A stretch of DNA of 64,000 nt from Comamonadaceae bacterium (GCA_947461325.1 CANHLD010000001.1:1-64000), one strand, 5' to 3'; positions 1 through 11,377 are shown, counted from the stretch's first letter. Numbers and translations: made by a program. The notes: generated by a model from the letters alone, not told the origin.

Positions 1-1316
1 GCCAATTTTTTTACACTTGATTGCGCTGTCGCTAATTCACGCGCCTCAACCATGATCCGTAAAACGGGTTCAGTACCACTGGGTCTGATCAGCAGTCTCC
101 CATGATCGCCCAACATTTTTTCAATTTCATGACAAGCTTTTTGAAAACTATTGTTAACTTTCCAATCCAGATCAGGCTTCAACTTAATATTCACCATCAC
201 TTGTACACACAAAGTGACATCTTGAAGTATTTCAGACAATGATTTCTTTGTGCGCAAACTGGCTTGCAGTATTTGCAAACAGCTGATGAGTCCATCACCT
301 GTCGTATGTTTATCTAGGATCAACAAATGACCCGAACTTTCACCGCCGAGTATCCAATTCTTTTCTACCAGTTTTTCAAGCACGTATCTATCGCCTACAT
401 TGGCACGAATTAAATCAACATTCATTGCAGTTAAAGCTTCTTCAACACCTCTGTTTGTCATTTGCGTACCAACCACACCCGCTACAGTTATGTTTTGAAG
501 TATTCGGTCTTTAGCCAAAACATACAATAATTCATCTCCTGAATAAAGTCGGCCTGTTTGATCAACCATCAGTAAACGATCTGCGTCACCATCAAGCGCA
601 ACCCCAAAATCAGCCTTATGAGATTTGACTGCTTGAATCAACGCTTCGGGGTGTGTAGCTCCAACACCGTGATTGATATTTACGCCATCAGGAGAACAAC
701 CTATAGAGATAACTTCTGCGCCTAGCTCCTTGAATACTTGGGGAGCAGCTATGTAGGCAGCACCGTGTGCTGCATCAACAACAATTTTCAGTCCCTTAAG
801 CGTCAAGTTATCTGAAAATGTACTTTTACAAAATTCAATATAGCGACCAATGGCGTCATCAAGTCTTTTTGCTTTGCCCAGTGACTCGGAGTTTTGCCAA
901 ACCGGCTCCAACAACAGTCTTTTCTCTACAGCCAACTCCCATTGATCATCCAGTTTAGTCCCCTGTGCACTGAAGAATTTCACACCGTTATCTTCAAAAG
1001 GATTGTGACTGGCACTGATAACAACACCTAAACTGGCTCGAAGTGCCTTGGTTAAATAGGCAACGCCTGGGGTTGGCATGGGTCCTAACAAAACAACGTC
1101 TACACCCGCTGAATTAAACCCTGCCTCCAGTGCTGATTCAAGCATGTACCCCGAAATGCGTGTGTCCTTTCCTATAACAACTTGCGGTCGTTTATCAGTC
1201 AACCTTAATTGATGACCGACAGCGTTGGCAAGCTTCAAAACAAAATCGGGCGTGATGGGAGATTGCCCTACAGTACCTCGAATGCCATCGGTTCCAAAAT
1301 AATTTCTTTTCATCAT
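1..1316 (-). CDS. glmM: Phosphoglucosamine mutase (3' end cut by window edge)
   Basis: Converts glucosamine-6-phosphate to glucosamine-1-phosphate, the step before UDP-GlcNAc for peptidoglycan and LPS. The N-terminus reads KRNYFGTDGIRGTVG, typical of GlmM. The phosphoserine loop ISASHNPFEDNG lies near residue 103, the metal-binding loop DGDADR near 242-247, and the phosphate-binding loop IRPSGTEP close to the left edge. The frame is open to base 1 and 438 codons are visible. GlmM is usually about 445 residues, so only a few C-terminal residues are missing. Two adjacent ATG codons (1316 and 1313) could start translation. It lies 20 bp downstream of folP and is probably co-transcribed with ftsH-folP, the usual proteobacterial order. 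Confidence 0.96.
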   Translation of the reverse strand, partial: MMKRNYFGTDGIRGTVGQSPITPDFVLKLANAVGHQLRLTDKRPQVVIGKDTRISGYMLESALEAGFNSAGVDVVLLGPMPTPGVAYLTKALRASLGVVISASHNPFEDNGVKFFSAQGTKLDDQWELAVEKRLLLEPVWQNSESLGKAKRLDDAIGRYIEFCKSTFSDNLTLKGLKIVVDAAHGAAYIAAPQVFKELGAEVISIGCSPDGVNINHGVGATHPEALIQAVKSHKADFGVALDGDADRLLMVDQTGRLYSGDELLYVLAKDRILQNITVAGVVGTQMTNRGVEEALTAMNVDLIRANVGDRYVLEKLVEKNWILGGESSGHLLILDKHTTGDGLISCLQILQASLRTKKSLSEILQDVTLCVQVMVNIKLKPDLDWKVNNSFQKACHEIEKMLGDHGRLLIRPSGTEPVLRIMVEARELATAQSSVKKL

Positions 1317-1336
1317 TTTTTTGTATATCAAAAGGT

Positions 1337-2209
1337 TCACAAGAATTCTGGTGCTGCTTTCCAAACCGACATGGCAGAGACAGTTTGAGCCACATCGTGA
1401 ACTCTCACTATCCGAGCGCCTCTCTCGACCGCCATCACCGCAGCAACGATACTGGGTACTAAGCGTTGTGTTACTTCAAGACCTGTCACTTGGCCAAGTG
1501 ATGATTTTCTAGACCATCCAACCATTACCGGGAATCCTAAATTTAAAAGCAATTTTTGTCTTCGCAAAATATCAAAGTTTTGCTTCACCGTTTTACCAAA
1601 GCCAATGCCGGGATCAATAACTATCCTGCTTGCATGTACGCCCGACGACTGAACTAACTTGGTTTGTTTTTGAAAAAACGCCACTACAGGCTCTATAGAT
1701 TCTTCTAGCATAGGTGTCAATTGCATGGTACTTGGCACACCATGCATATGCATGAGGCAAACACCACAGTCGTATTTAGCAACCACGTCTAAAGCATTTG
1801 GTTGTCTCAATGCCCAAATATCGTTAATGATGTCGACACCCAAATCCAGAGATTTCTGCATATTTTCTGGATGATAAGTATCCACAGAAACAGGAATTTG
1901 CCAGCTTATAAGCTCACGCAATACAGGTTGTAAACGCTGCCACTCTTGATCATGGTTTAATGGCATAGCTCCAGGGCGTGTCGATTCACCGCCAACATCT
2001 AAAATATCCGCCCCTTCACGTAATAATGTTTCTGCCTTAGTTAATGCATCCTGAGGTGAATCACTGGAGTCTTGTGAAGAAAATGAATCTGGTGTGGCAT
2101 TCACAATGCCCATAACCAATGGATTTTGGAGAGGCAGACTGAAACGTGTTGTCTTCCAAAAACCAACCCGGGAGGCAGAACCCAAGTTGGTTTTAAGTGC
2201 TACATCCAT
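1337..2209 (-). CDS. folP: Dihydropteroate synthase
   Basis: Condenses p-aminobenzoate with hydroxymethyl-dihydropterin pyrophosphate in folate synthesis; the sulfonamide target. 290 residues with the family motifs in order: GIVNATPDSF (about 34-43), the loop GGESTRPGA, VDTYHP, NDIWAL, DPGIGFGKT and GWSRKSSLG. The frame is open further upstream, but those codons lie inside ftsH. The ATG at 2209 shares its A with the ftsH stop (TGATG) and gives a normal N-terminus, so I take it as the start. This overlap suggests translational coupling to ftsH. Confidence 0.96.
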   Translation of the reverse strand: MDVALKTNLGSASRVGFWKTTRFSLPLQNPLVMGIVNATPDSFSSQDSSDSPQDALTKAETLLREGADILDVGGESTRPGAMPLNHDQEWQRLQPVLRELISWQIPVSVDTYHPENMQKSLDLGVDIINDIWALRQPNALDVVAKYDCGVCLMHMHGVPSTMQLTPMLEESIEPVVAFFQKQTKLVQSSGVHASRIVIDPGIGFGKTVKQNFDILRRQKLLLNLGFPVMVGWSRKSSLGQVTGLEVTQRLVPSIVAAVMAVERGARIVRVHDVAQTVSAMSVWKAAPEFL

Positions 2210-4122
2210 CAAGCCGTAGAAGGTGAAGGATTGGAATGTACGGCCGGTGTGCCACCTGAGCCATCTCCTGATGATGGGGTACGTGGCGTCCAATCTTTAG
2301 GCGGTCTTGGAGGACGTCCAGCCATGATGTCGTCTAGTTGGTCGCTGTCAATGGTTTCCCATTCCAATAAAGCATTGGCCATTGCATGCATTTTGTCCGC
2401 ATTTTCTTCGATCAAACGTCTTGCGAGACTGTATTGCCCATCAATGATGCTTCTGACTTCATCGTCCACTTTTTTCATGGTCGATTCGCTCATATTGGTG
2501 GTTTTAGTGACAGATCTGCCGAGAAAAACTTCGCCTTCATTTTCTGCATACACCATAGGACCCAGCGCTTCTGACATTCCGTAGCGCATGACCATATCGC
2601 GTGCGATTTGCGTTGCTCGCTCAAAATCATTTGAGGCGCCAGTAGTCATCTGGTTCATGAAAACTTCTTCTGCAATACGCCCACCGAACAACATACTTAT
2701 TTGGCTAAGCATGTATGTTCTATCGTAGCTATAACGATCTGCCGCAGGCAAACTCATGGTTACACCGAGAGCACGACCACGCGGAATGATGGTTACTTTG
2801 TGGACAGGGTCACATTTAGGCATTAATTTGCCAATCAATGCATGGCCTGATTCATGGTATGCCGTATTTTTTCTTTCATCCTCGGGCATCACCATGCTGC
2901 GACGCTCCGGCCCCATCAGAATCTTGTCCTTGGCTTTTTCAAAGTCTTGCATTTCCACCACACGGGCATTGCGCCGAGCGGCCATGAGCGCAGCCTCATT
3001 GGTTAGATTGGCAAGATCAGCACCACTCATACCCGGGGTTCCTCTGGCGATCACGCTGGGCGATACATCCTGCCCAACTGGAATTTTGCGCATGTGGACA
3101 TTTAAAATTTGTTCACGACCCCGAATGTCTGGCAATGTGACGTAAACCTGTCTGTCAAAACGGCCGGGACGCAATAAAGCCGCATCCAAAATATCAGGCC
3201 GGTTGGTAGCGGCTACGACGATGACACCAAGATTTGTTTCAAAGCCATCCATCTCGACGAGCATTTGATTAAGAGTTTGTTCGCGTTCATCGTTACCGCC
3301 GCCAAGTCCCGCACCACGTTGACGACCAACGGCATCAATTTCATCGATGAAAATAATACAAGGTGCATTTTTCTTCGCGTTTTCAAACATGTCGCGAACG
3401 CGAGCAGCACCTACACCCACGAACATCTCCACGAAGTCGGAGCCGGAAATACTGAAAAAAGGCACCTTCGCTTCACCGGCAATGCCTTTGGCAAGCAAAG
3501 TCTTTCCTGTGCCCGGGGGGCCAACTAACAGCAAGCCTCGGGGAATGCGTCCGCCAAGTTTTTGAAATTTTTGCGGGTCTTTCAGAAAGTCAACAACCTC
3601 TTTGACTTCCTCTTTTGCTTCATCACATCCTGCGACATCAGCGAAGGTGACTGTGTTGTTGTTTTCATCCAGCATGCGTGCCTTGCTTTTACCAAAGCTG
3701 AATGCACCGCCTTTACCGCCGCCTTGCATTTGGCGCATGAAGTAAACCCAGACGCCGATCAATAAAAGCATGGGCCCCCAACTGACAAGCAAGGTCATCA
3801 ACAGTGACCCCTCTTCTCGCGGCTTTACATCAAATTTGACGTTGTTTGCAATCAGGTCACCCACTAAACCACGATCGAGATAAGTAGCGTTCGTGCGAAC
3901 CTTGCGGTCGTCCGTAGTAGTGGCCACAATTTCTGTGCCGCCCTGACCTTCTTGGATAGTTGCAGACTTGATGCGTTTGCCTCTGACTTCTTCTAAGAAA
4001 TCGGAATAAGCAAGATAACCGTTTCCTGCCTGACCACGTGTATCAAATTGCTTGAATACAGTAAAAAGCACCAAAGCAATCACAAGCCAAACGGCCATTT
4101 TAGAAAACCAAGGGTTGTTCAA
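2209..4122 (-). CDS. ftsH: ATP-dependent zinc metalloprotease FtsH
   Basis: Membrane-anchored AAA+ protease that degrades misfolded membrane proteins and regulators such as sigma-32 and LpxC. 637 residues: a first membrane helix near 11-25, a periplasmic domain, a second helix near 115-128, Walker A GPPGTGKT at 201-208, Walker B IIFIDEID, the second region of homology ending in RPGRFDRQV, and the zinc site HESGH near 424. The C-terminal tail is rich in Pro, Ser and Gly. The start is TTG, supported by GGAG six bases upstream. It lies after rlmE and is translationally coupled to folP. Confidence 0.97.
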   Translation of the reverse strand: MNNPWFSKMAVWLVIALVLFTVFKQFDTRGQAGNGYLAYSDFLEEVRGKRIKSATIQEGQGGTEIVATTTDDRKVRTNATYLDRGLVGDLIANNVKFDVKPREEGSLLMTLLVSWGPMLLLIGVWVYFMRQMQGGGKGGAFSFGKSKARMLDENNNTVTFADVAGCDEAKEEVKEVVDFLKDPQKFQKLGGRIPRGLLLVGPPGTGKTLLAKGIAGEAKVPFFSISGSDFVEMFVGVGAARVRDMFENAKKNAPCIIFIDEIDAVGRQRGAGLGGGNDEREQTLNQMLVEMDGFETNLGVIVVAATNRPDILDAALLRPGRFDRQVYVTLPDIRGREQILNVHMRKIPVGQDVSPSVIARGTPGMSGADLANLTNEAALMAARRNARVVEMQDFEKAKDKILMGPERRSMVMPEDERKNTAYHESGHALIGKLMPKCDPVHKVTIIPRGRALGVTMSLPAADRYSYDRTYMLSQISMLFGGRIAEEVFMNQMTTGASNDFERATQIARDMVMRYGMSEALGPMVYAENEGEVFLGRSVTKTTNMSESTMKKVDDEVRSIIDGQYSLARRLIEENADKMHAMANALLEWETIDSDQLDDIMAGRPPRPPKDWTPRTPSSGDGSGGTPAVHSNPSPSTA

Positions 4123-4165
4123 TGCGAACTCCAGTCAGAAAAGTGCAGGCGATATGCCAATATCT

Positions 4166-4193
4166 AGTTTGAGACCATTTTAGGCTTTTCAAG
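4166..4193 (-). promoter_or_regulatory. Candidate heat-shock-like promoter of ftsH
   Basis: The 217-bp gap between rlmE and ftsH holds CTTGAAA (minus, 4193-4187), identical to the sigma-32 -35 consensus. After 13 bases comes CTCAAACT, a weak match to CCCCATNT. A TAGATA hexamer lies a little further on. The -35 match is good and the -10 poor, so this is suggestive only. The rest of the gap is AT-rich, and I see no other gene in it. Confidence 0.3.
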
Positions 4194-4339
4194 CCGTTTG
4201 AATGTATTTAATCTGCTTGTGCAATGAACTTAGTACGGTTATTGAAATATTTAGCCCCATCCAGTCTCTTCTGCATGCGATGATATGGAATTGATAATTT
4301 TTTAAAAGTAAAAATGGTTATTTAAATAATATTTATTAA

Positions 4340-4993
4340 TTACTTTAAGCCAATTCCAACTAAGAAATTTTCCGCTGACTTATCCCTGCTGGCCTTGGGT
4401 TTGAAAGGTTTAACCACTTTGAAAGTCTGCTTGAACAACTTAACCAATTGGCTGTATCCGCTTCCATGAAATACCTTCACGATCAACGCGCCATCTTTTT
4501 TCATTTGCAGCTGGCAAAACTCAACAGCCAATTCCACCAAGTGGGCCATTCTTGCTGCATCTGCTGACTCTACACCTGATAAGTTGGGTGCCATATCAGA
4601 AACCACGATATCAACCACCTTACCTTGCAAGCATTCACTAAGTTGTTGCAAGACTTCTGGCTCTCTGAAGTCACCCTGAATAAACTGAACACCTTCAATC
4701 GGCTCCATGGCTAGTATGTCCAAAGCAATTAAGGTAGCTCCCAATTCGCCGATGGCTGCACCCTCTGGCGCCATTTTCCTTCTTAAATACTGGCTCCAAG
4801 CGCCTGGAGCACTTCCTAAATCAACAACCACCATACCGGGTTTGAGGAGACTCAATGATTCATCAATTTCTTTAAGCTTGTAAGCTGCACGGGCTCGATA
4901 ACCCTCTTTTTTTGCGAGCTTGACATACGGGTCATTGACATGGTCGTTCAACCATGATTTGTTTACTTTTTTACTTTGTGTTTTAACTTTCAA
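4340..4993 (-). CDS. rlmE: 23S rRNA 2'-O-ribose methyltransferase RlmE (FtsJ/RrmJ)
   Basis: Methylates the 2'-O of a uridine in the 23S rRNA A-loop (U2552 in E. coli), aiding 50S maturation. 217 residues. The SAM motif [14 protein letters not shown] lies near 55-68. The K-D-K-E catalytic tetrad is visible as K39 in AAYKL, D in [12 protein letters not shown] in LIVKVFHG and E in SAENFLV. The start is TTG at 4993, preceded by AAAGGG seven bases upstream. It is divergent from yhbY with only 34 bp between the start codons; the two act in the same process (50S assembly) and are often neighbours. Upstream of ftsH on the same strand. Confidence 0.95.
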   Translation of the reverse strand: MKVKTQSKKVNKSWLNDHVNDPYVKLAKKEGYRARAAYKLKEIDESLSLLKPGMVVVDLGSAPGAWSQYLRRKMAPEGAAIGELGATLIALDILAMEPIEGVQFIQGDFREPEVLQQLSECLQGKVVDIVVSDMAPNLSGVESADAARMAHLVELAVEFCQLQMKKDGALIVKVFHGSGYSQLVKLFKQTFKVVKPFKPKASRDKSAENFLVGIGLK

Positions 4994-5021
4994 TTGAGAA
5001 CCCTTTAACTAAGAAGATAAT
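4994..5021 (+). promoter_or_regulatory. Promoter of yhbY, predicted leaderless transcript
   Basis: TTGAGA (4994-4999), a 16-bp spacer and GATAAT (5016-5021) form a good sigma-70 promoter. The predicted transcription start falls at or next to the yhbY ATG at 5028, leaving no room for a ribosome-binding site. The -35 box abuts the rlmE TTG start on the other strand. Confidence 0.6.
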
Positions 5022-5027
5022 ACCCGT

Positions 5028-5501
5028 ATGCCAGCCATTCAACTTACTCCCACAGAACGCAAAGTTCACCGAGCGCTTGCCCACCATCTTGACCCCGTGG
5101 TCATGATTGGCAATGACGGATTAACGCCATCAGTCCTCAAAGAGATTGATCTAGCCTTGAATTCACATGGACTGATTAAAGTCCGAGTGCTAGGGGATGA
5201 TCGAAATCAGAGAGAGTCCATGTTCCATGAACTTGCTGATCAACTCGGTGCTGCACCCATACAGCACATTGGCAAATTACTGATTTTTTGGAGGCCACAG
5301 CCTGAAAAAGAAAAAAAATCAGATCTAGAAAAAATGCCTGGCCCCCGTGAATTCAAGGTCTTGAAGTACAGCAGCAGAGGCGGTCAAAGACCAGAGATGA
5401 AAAGAGTAACCATACTGGGTAATCAACGACTTGCGGCCGGTGGTCAAGTCAAAAGAGCTAAGCCTAAACAAAAATCAATTAAAAAGAAAAACCAAATTTG
5501 A
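5028..5501 (+). CDS. yhbY: YhbY-type ribosome assembly RNA-binding protein (CRM domain)
   Basis: A single CRS1-YhbY (CRM) domain protein that associates with pre-50S particles. 157 residues. The CRM domain spans about 3-97, with LTPTERKVHRALAHHLDPVV at its start, the GxxG-type loop IGNDGLT, and LIKVRV and IGKLLIFWR further on. A basic, lysine-rich tail of about 55 residues follows, longer than the E. coli protein (about 97 residues) but common in Burkholderiales. It faces rlmE and converges on greA with 4 bp between the stops. Confidence 0.93.
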   Translation: MPAIQLTPTERKVHRALAHHLDPVVMIGNDGLTPSVLKEIDLALNSHGLIKVRVLGDDRNQRESMFHELADQLGAAPIQHIGKLLIFWRPQPEKEKKSDLEKMPGPREFKVLKYSSRGGQRPEMKRVTILGNQRLAAGGQVKRAKPKQKSIKKKNQI

Positions 5502-5505
5502 AGCA

Positions 5506-5982
5506 TCAAATATACGAAACCTTAATGATCTCGTAGCGTTTAATGCCGCCAGGGGCTTGGACACTGGCAACATCTCCTTCTTCTTTTCCTATCAAGGCTC
5601 TGGCGATTGGACTGCTTATATTGATCAAACCTAATTTCAAATCTGCTTCATCCTCTCCGACGATTTGATATTTCACCCTGTCTGCTGTCTCTTCATCTTC
5701 GAGTTCCACAGTAGCACCAAAAACCACTCTTCCGCCTGCATCTAAAGTAGCTGGATCGATGATTTGGGACATTGATAATTTACTTTCAATTTCTTGAATA
5801 CGTCCTTCAATAAAGCCCTGACGATCCTTGGCAGCATCATATTCAGCGTTTTCGCTCAGATCACCCTGGGCACGCGCTTCAGCAATGGCATTGATCACCC
5901 AAGGTCTGTCGACAGTTTTTAAAGTGTGCAGTTCTTGCTTGAGTTTTTCTGCGCCTAATTTAGTGATAGGAATGGTTGCCAT
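5506..5982 (-). CDS. greA: Transcription elongation factor GreA
   Basis: Enters the RNA polymerase secondary channel and stimulates cleavage of backtracked transcripts. 158 residues, the standard length. The N-terminal coiled coil carries the acidic tip motif [13 protein letters not shown] (near 40-52), and the C-terminal FKBP-like domain ends in [11 protein letters not shown]. It lies 24 bp downstream of carB, so carA-carB-greA probably form one transcript. Confidence 0.97.
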   Translation of the reverse strand: MATIPITKLGAEKLKQELHTLKTVDRPWVINAIAEARAQGDLSENAEYDAAKDRQGFIEGRIQEIESKLSMSQIIDPATLDAGGRVVFGATVELEDEETADRVKYQIVGEDEADLKLGLINISSPIARALIGKEEGDVASVQAPGGIKRYEIIKVSYI

Positions 5983-6006
5983 AGTGAGTGATGGTTTTTT
6001 TAAGGA

Positions 6007-9000
6007 TCAAGAATGCAATTGGAGATGCAACTCCTGCAGTGAATAAACGTCAAGATTGTCTAAATACTTCATCCCTTGAACAGCAGCCTCAGCGCCGGCA
6101 ATGGTGGTGAATGTGGTGACTCTGGCCAAAAGGGAAGAAATACGAATTTGTCTTGAGTCAGCGATTGCATTACGACGCTCCTCCACGGTGTTAATAACAA
6201 GTGCAATTTCATTATTTTTGATCATATCGACCACATGGGGCCTACCTTCAGTCACTTTGTTAACGGCGGCAACTGGAATACCCGCAGACAGGATCGCAGC
6301 AGCCGTTCCTTTGGTTGCAACAAGGTCAAACCCATATGCAAATAAGCTACGCGCCACTTCAACGGCTCTTTGTTTATCTGCATTTTTAACAGTGAGAAAG
6401 ACTTTGCGCACAGCGTCACTGGGGCGGGGCAGCTTGGTTCCAGCGCCAATTTGGCTCTTCACAAAAGCCTCTCCGAAGCTGAATCCCACACCCATCACCT
6501 CTCCCGTGGATTTCATCTCCGGACCGAGAATGGTATCAACTCCAGGAAACTTAACAAAAGGAAAAACAGCTTCCTTGACGCTGTAATAGGGCGGAATGAC
6601 TTCTTCGGTAATGCCCTGTGATTTCAGACTTTGTCCTACCATACAACGAGCCGCTACTTTAGCGAGTTGAATACCGGTGGCCTTGCTAACAAATGGTACG
6701 GTGCGACTGGCTCTGGGATTGACTTCCAAAACATATATAACGTCCTCGCCATCCAATCTTTGAATAGCAAATTGCACATTCATCAAACCCACAACTTTCA
6801 GCCCGTGCGCCATTTCTGACGTTTGTCTTTTTAATTCGTTGATAGTTGTAATTGAAAGCGAGTACGGGGGCAATGAACATGCGGAGTCACCACTGTGAAC
6901 ACCCGCTTGTTCGATGTGCTCCATCACGCCGCCTATGAATACCTGTTGTCCATCACAGATTGCATCCACATCGCATTCAATGGCATCATTTAAAAACCTG
7001 TCAAGCAACACAGGAGATTCATGACTCACCTTGACAGCCTCTCGCATATATCGCTCAAGATCTCTTTGCTCATGCACGATCTCCATGGCTCGTCCGCCCA
7101 GTACATAACTTGGACGAACTACTAGCGGATATCCCAATTGATGAGCTTTTTCAAGCGCTTCCTCTTCCGTGCGGGCGGTCGCATTGGGGGGTTGACGCAA
7201 ACCCAATGAATGCAACAGTTGTTGAAAGCGCTCTCTGTCTTCTGCAGCATCAATCATGTCTGGAGAAGTGCCAATGATGGGAACTCCTTCTGCCTCTAGT
7301 CCAAGTGCCAACTTCAAAGGCGTTTGTCCACCATACTGAACAATCACGCCGTATGGTTTTTCTTTGTCAACAATTTCTAAAACATCTTCCAGCGTTAGCG
7401 GTTCAAAATATAAACGGTCACTGGTGTCATAGTCAGTTGAAACAGTCTCTGGATTGCAATTGACCATGATTGTTTCAAATCCGTCCTCACGCATGGCCAG
7501 GGCTGCATGCACACAGCAATAGTCAAATTCAATACCTTGACCAATCCGATTCGGCCCCCCACCAAGAACAATAATTTTTTTCTTGTCTGAAGGCATGGAC
7601 TCACATTCAGACTCGTATGTTGAATACATATACGCTGTACTCGTAGAAAATTCAGCAGCACATGTATCTACGCGTTTAAACACAGGACGTACTCCCAATG
7701 CTTTGCGAGCCTCACGAACTTCTTTTTCAGTCGTCTTCAACTGCTTTGCTAAACGCCTATCAGAAAAACCTTTTTGCTTTAGCTGACGTAACTCAGAGGC
7801 GGTAATGTCACTTAAACGGTGCTTTTCAAGCTCTAATTCAATTTTGACAATTTCTTCTATTTGAACAAGAAACCACGGATCAATACAGGTCAAAGAAAAA
7901 ACCTCATCAACGCTCATACCCATGGCAAACGCATCACCCACATACCAAATGCGGTCTGGACCAGGCGCACCCAGTTCTTTTTCCAACACCTCCCGGTCTT
8001 GGGTTTTTTCGTTCATTCCGTCGACACCCACTTCTAGTCCACGCAAAGCCTTTTGAAAAGACTCTTGGAAAGTACGACCGATGGCCATGACCTCTCCAAC
8101 AGACTTCATTTGTGTAGTTAATCTGCTGTCAGCGGTTGGGAATTTTTCAAAAGCAAACCGAGGAATTTTGGTGACAACGTAGTCAATACTTGGCTCAAAA
8201 CTGGCAGGGGTTGCACCCCCAGTGATGTCGTTTCTCAATTCATCTAACGTAAATCCAACAGCCAATTTGGCAGCCACTTTTGCTATTGGAAAACCTGTAG
8301 CTTTAGATGCCAAGGCAGACGATCGTGAAACACGCGGATTCATTTCAATCACAACCATGCGACCATCCACAGGGTTGATTGAAAACTGCACGTTTGATCC
8401 ACCCGTATCAACGCCAATCTCTCGCAGCACTGCAAGACTGGCGTTCCTCATGATCTGGTATTCCTTGTCAGTCAAAGTTTGTGCAGGTGCAACTGTGATG
8501 GAGTCCCCGGTGTGCACGCCCATTGGATCTAAGTTTTCAATAGAGCAAACAATGATGCAGTTGTCAGCCTGATCTCTGACAACTTCCATTTCATATTCTT
8601 TCCAACCAAGAAGTGATTCTTCAATCAGTAATTCGCTGGTAGGAGAAGCCTCTAAACCTCGCTTGCAAATAACTTCAAATTCTTCTGCGTTGTATGCAAT
8701 GCCACCGCCGGTTCCACCCAGCGTAAAGCTTGGGCGAATGACAACTGGAAAGCCAACTGTTTTTTGTACGATCCAAGCCTCATCTAGCGAGTGTGCTATT
8801 CCAGAGCGCGCCGATCCAAGCCCGATTTTGGTCATGGCATCTTTGAATTTCAAACGATCTTCGGCTTTGTCTATCGCCTCTGGAGAAGCGCCAATCAGCT
8901 CAACCGGTTTCCCTGTATTCGCACCCAAGTATTTATCCAAAATACCGTGACGCCATAAATCAAGTGCGCAATTTAAAGCCGTCTGCCCACCCATGGTGGG

Positions 9001-9261
9001 CAAAATAGCATCAGGCTTTTCTTTGGCAATGATTTTTTCAACCGTTTTCCATGTGATAGGTTCTATGTACGTCACATCAGCTGTAGCAGGATCGGTCATG
9101 ATAGTTGCCGGATTGCTATTGATCAAAATGACTTTGTAGCCTTCTTCGCGCAATGCCTTACAAGCTTGAACGCCGGAGTAATCAAATTCACATGCCTGTC
9201 CAATCACAATAGGACCAGCACCAATGAGCAAAATACTTTTTATATCTGTACGCTTAGGCAT
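6007..9261 (-). CDS. carB: Carbamoyl-phosphate synthase large subunit
   Basis: Makes carbamoyl phosphate from bicarbonate, ammonia passed from CarA, and two ATP, feeding pyrimidine and arginine synthesis. 1084 residues with the two homologous ATP-grasp halves. The first starts with [20 protein letters not shown] and the second (near residue 560) with [19 protein letters not shown]. Each half has its [13 protein letters not shown] or [13 protein letters not shown] metal-site motif. The C-terminal MGS-like regulatory domain (about 940-1084) follows. The start overlaps the carA stop by 8 bp. No internal disruption is seen. Confidence 0.98.
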   Translation of the reverse strand: MPKRTDIKSILLIGAGPIVIGQACEFDYSGVQACKALREEGYKVILINSNPATIMTDPATADVTYIEPITWKTVEKIIAKEKPDAILPTMGGQTALNCALDLWRHGILDKYLGANTGKPVELIGASPEAIDKAEDRLKFKDAMTKIGLGSARSGIAHSLDEAWIVQKTVGFPVVIRPSFTLGGTGGGIAYNAEEFEVICKRGLEASPTSELLIEESLLGWKEYEMEVVRDQADNCIIVCSIENLDPMGVHTGDSITVAPAQTLTDKEYQIMRNASLAVLREIGVDTGGSNVQFSINPVDGRMVVIEMNPRVSRSSALASKATGFPIAKVAAKLAVGFTLDELRNDITGGATPASFEPSIDYVVTKIPRFAFEKFPTADSRLTTQMKSVGEVMAIGRTFQESFQKALRGLEVGVDGMNEKTQDREVLEKELGAPGPDRIWYVGDAFAMGMSVDEVFSLTCIDPWFLVQIEEIVKIELELEKHRLSDITASELRQLKQKGFSDRRLAKQLKTTEKEVREARKALGVRPVFKRVDTCAAEFSTSTAYMYSTYESECESMPSDKKKIIVLGGGPNRIGQGIEFDYCCVHAALAMREDGFETIMVNCNPETVSTDYDTSDRLYFEPLTLEDVLEIVDKEKPYGVIVQYGGQTPLKLALGLEAEGVPIIGTSPDMIDAAEDRERFQQLLHSLGLRQPPNATARTEEEALEKAHQLGYPLVVRPSYVLGGRAMEIVHEQRDLERYMREAVKVSHESPVLLDRFLNDAIECDVDAICDGQQVFIGGVMEHIEQAGVHSGDSACSLPPYSLSITTINELKRQTSEMAHGLKVVGLMNVQFAIQRLDGEDVIYVLEVNPRASRTVPFVSKATGIQLAKVAARCMVGQSLKSQGITEEVIPPYYSVKEAVFPFVKFPGVDTILGPEMKSTGEVMGVGFSFGEAFVKSQIGAGTKLPRPSDAVRKVFLTVKNADKQRAVEVARSLFAYGFDLVATKGTAAAILSAGIPVAAVNKVTEGRPHVVDMIKNNEIALVINTVEERRNAIADSRQIRISSLLARVTTFTTIAGAEAAVQGMKYLDNLDVYSLQELHLQLHS

Positions 9262-10426
9262 GTTGAGTCACCGCCATTGAATGAACAAAACGGTCAAACA
9301 AATAACCTATGTCGTGAGGCCCGGGAGATGCCTCAGGATGTCCTTGAAAACTGAACGCTGCTTGCCCAGTTAACTCCAATCCTTGCAAACTCCCATCAAA
9401 CAAGCTGATGTGAGTTGGCCTGACATGCGAAGGCAAAGACTTTTCGTCAACGGCAAAACCATGGTTTTGACTAGTGATAGATACACGCGAAGTCAGTAAA
9501 TCTTTGACCGGATGGTTTGCCCCATGATGACCGAATTTCATTTTGTATGTTTTAGCTCCGCATGCAAGCGCAAGGATCTGGTGACCTAGACAAATACCGA
9601 AAATAGGAACTTTTTTGTTTAATAAACTTTGAGTTGCTTCAATGGCGTACCGACATGGTCCCGGATCCCCGGGGCCGTTTGACAAGAAAACCCCGTCTGG
9701 CCTTAATTTCAAGACATCCTCAGCAGAGGTTTTAGCCGGCACAACAGTGATCTTGCAACCTCTTTGCGCCAACATGCGAAGTATGTTTTTCTTGACGCCG
9801 AAATCGTAAGCCACCACATTCAATTGGGGACTGTTCGTGTGACCATAGCCTTTGCCAAGTTCCCATTCTGTTTCATTCCAAGAATAGCTTTCTGACGAAG
9901 TGACTTTTGATGCCAGATCCAATCCATTCATCGAAGGAGCTTGTTTGGCGTTGCCAATAGCCTTTTGAATAAGCTCTTCAGTGATTTGAACCCCTTGAGA
10001 AAAACTTTCAATTGCGGCGTTTTGTGAACCATTTTCACGCAAGTGCCGTGTCAACATGCGTGTATCTATATCTGATATGGCAACTGTTTTGTGAGTCCGC
10101 AAGAAAAAACCCAAGTCACTGCTGGCTCGGAAGTTAGAGTGTTTGAGAGGAAGATTTTTGATGACCAACCCTGCCGCATAAACGCCAGAAGACTCATTGT
10201 CTTCTGTGTTAACCCCATAGTTACCTATATGCGAGTATGTAAGCGTAACGAGTTGTTGGCTGTAACTTGGATCAGTCAATATTTCCTGATAACCGGTCAT
10301 TGACGTATTGAATACTAATTCTCCGACAGTTTTTCCGCTGTGACCAACGGATTGACCAACGAAAACAGTACCGTCTGAAAGGGCCAAAATAGCGGGAGGA
10401 TGATTTCCCTGAAGAGTCAAAAGCAC
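9254..10426 (-). CDS. carA: Carbamoyl-phosphate synthase small (glutaminase) subunit
   Basis: Hydrolyses glutamine and channels ammonia to CarB. 390 residues. An N-terminal small-subunit domain contains [18 protein letters not shown] class I glutamine amidotransferase domain carries the nucleophile Cys in GICLGHQ and the His-Glu pair in GHPEASPGP. The start is GTG at 10426, supported by GGAG six bases upstream. A perfect TATAAT lies about 120 bp upstream. Confidence 0.97.
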   Translation of the reverse strand: MLLTLQGNHPPAILALSDGTVFVGQSVGHSGKTVGELVFNTSMTGYQEILTDPSYSQQLVTLTYSHIGNYGVNTEDNESSGVYAAGLVIKNLPLKHSNFRASSDLGFFLRTHKTVAISDIDTRMLTRHLRENGSQNAAIESFSQGVQITEELIQKAIGNAKQAPSMNGLDLASKVTSSESYSWNETEWELGKGYGHTNSPQLNVVAYDFGVKKNILRMLAQRGCKITVVPAKTSAEDVLKLRPDGVFLSNGPGDPGPCRYAIEATQSLLNKKVPIFGICLGHQILALACGAKTYKMKFGHHGANHPVKDLLTSRVSITSQNHGFAVDEKSLPSHVRPTHISLFDGSLQGLELTGQAAFSFQGHPEASPGPHDIGYLFDRFVHSMAVTQHA

Positions 10427-10552
10427 TCAGATCTCCGAGTTTCGGTGACGCCCTCTACACAAGAGATGCACTCTCTTTGAAAGTTATGCAAGGGGAATGG
10501 CTTTTTTTTGAGCTAAGGGCGTACTGTTGGTGTGAAAAAGTCCACCATTATA
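10427..10552 (-). promoter_or_regulatory. carA promoter (-10) and about 115-nt leader
   Basis: On the minus strand a perfect TATAAT lies at 10552-10547; I see no good -35 box at the right distance. The leader between it and the GTG start holds a small hairpin (AGAGA-GTGCA-TCTCT) and an 8-base A run. No leader peptide or U-tract terminator is evident. Confidence 0.45.
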
Positions 10553-10578
10553 TCCCTCTACCCTGCGGCCTACGCTTT

Positions 10579-11367
10579 CTAAAACTTCTCTATTCGTTGA
10601 GACGCGTGTGCATGCAAACAAATGGCCGCAGCTGCAGCTACATTGAGTGATTCCTGCCCTCCGGGTTGAGTTATTCTGACTCTGCGTGTATTTGCAGACT
10701 GCCAATTTTGACTGACGCCACGTCCCTCGTGTCCAAAAACCCATAAACACGCAGTTGGCAAAAGTTGCTGCCTGCTTAACTCATGTAAAAACTCACCATG
10801 GTGTGAATCAGTGAGCAATATTGGAAGAGATAAATGAATGAGTTGATTAATTTCAACGGATTCAATCAACTGCAAGCTAAAGTGGGCACCCATTCCAGCA
10901 CGAACAACTTTGGGCGACCACAAAGAAACTGATCCTGGTGTTGTCACAATCTGCCGTATTCCAAATGCTGCCGCACAGCGAATAATGGATCCTGCATTTC
11001 CTGGATCTTGAACTTCGTCTAGAACCACAATTGGCCCTGAAGGATCTATCGCATGAATGTCTGAAATGACAAGTGAGCCCAGAACCCAGGTTGCTGAGGG
11101 CAATTGACTTAGCGCGTTCAGTAAATTTTGCGGCATGGTGTAAATATGCGCAGCAGATTTCGACCAAAAATCCAGTTCGCTCTCTACTAAAGTGTCGAGC
11201 AAAATTATTTCCTTGAAATGCAATCCTTTTTCGATGGCTGATCGGCAGAGATTCTCCCCTTCTATCCATAAATGATTGTCTGACTTGTATCCTGAATTTT
11301 CCTTTAGAGCGCTGCGCAGACGCTTAAAAACAGGATTATCTTTTGATGTTATCGCTTTAAATGTCAT
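10579..11367 (-). CDS. SpoU/TrmH-family RNA 2'-O-methyltransferase
   Basis: SPOUT-class methyltransferase, likely acting on rRNA or tRNA; the exact target cannot be told from sequence. 262 residues from the ATG at 11367. The frame is open 16 codons further, but that start would lie inside rnhB. An N-terminal L30e-like substrate-binding domain (about 1-95) is followed by the knotted SPOUT core. Its motifs are VVLDEVQDPGNAGSIIRCAA (motif 1), VFGHEGRGVS (motif 2) and QESLNVAAAAAICLH (motif 3). It lies 10 bp downstream of rnhB at the end of the supercluster, a common Burkholderiales arrangement. Confidence 0.88.
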   Translation of the reverse strand: MTFKAITSKDNPVFKRLRSALKENSGYKSDNHLWIEGENLCRSAIEKGLHFKEIILLDTLVESELDFWSKSAAHIYTMPQNLLNALSQLPSATWVLGSLVISDIHAIDPSGPIVVLDEVQDPGNAGSIIRCAAAFGIRQIVTTPGSVSLWSPKVVRAGMGAHFSLQLIESVEINQLIHLSLPILLTDSHHGEFLHELSRQQLLPTACLWVFGHEGRGVSQNWQSANTRRVRITQPGGQESLNVAAAAAICLHAHASQRIEKF

Positions 11368-11377
11368 AGCTTTGTTA

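Noticed and set aside
2210..2293. Upstream start for dihydropteroate synthase
   Set aside because: The extra 28 residues lie inside ftsH; the TGATG overlap start gives a normal length.
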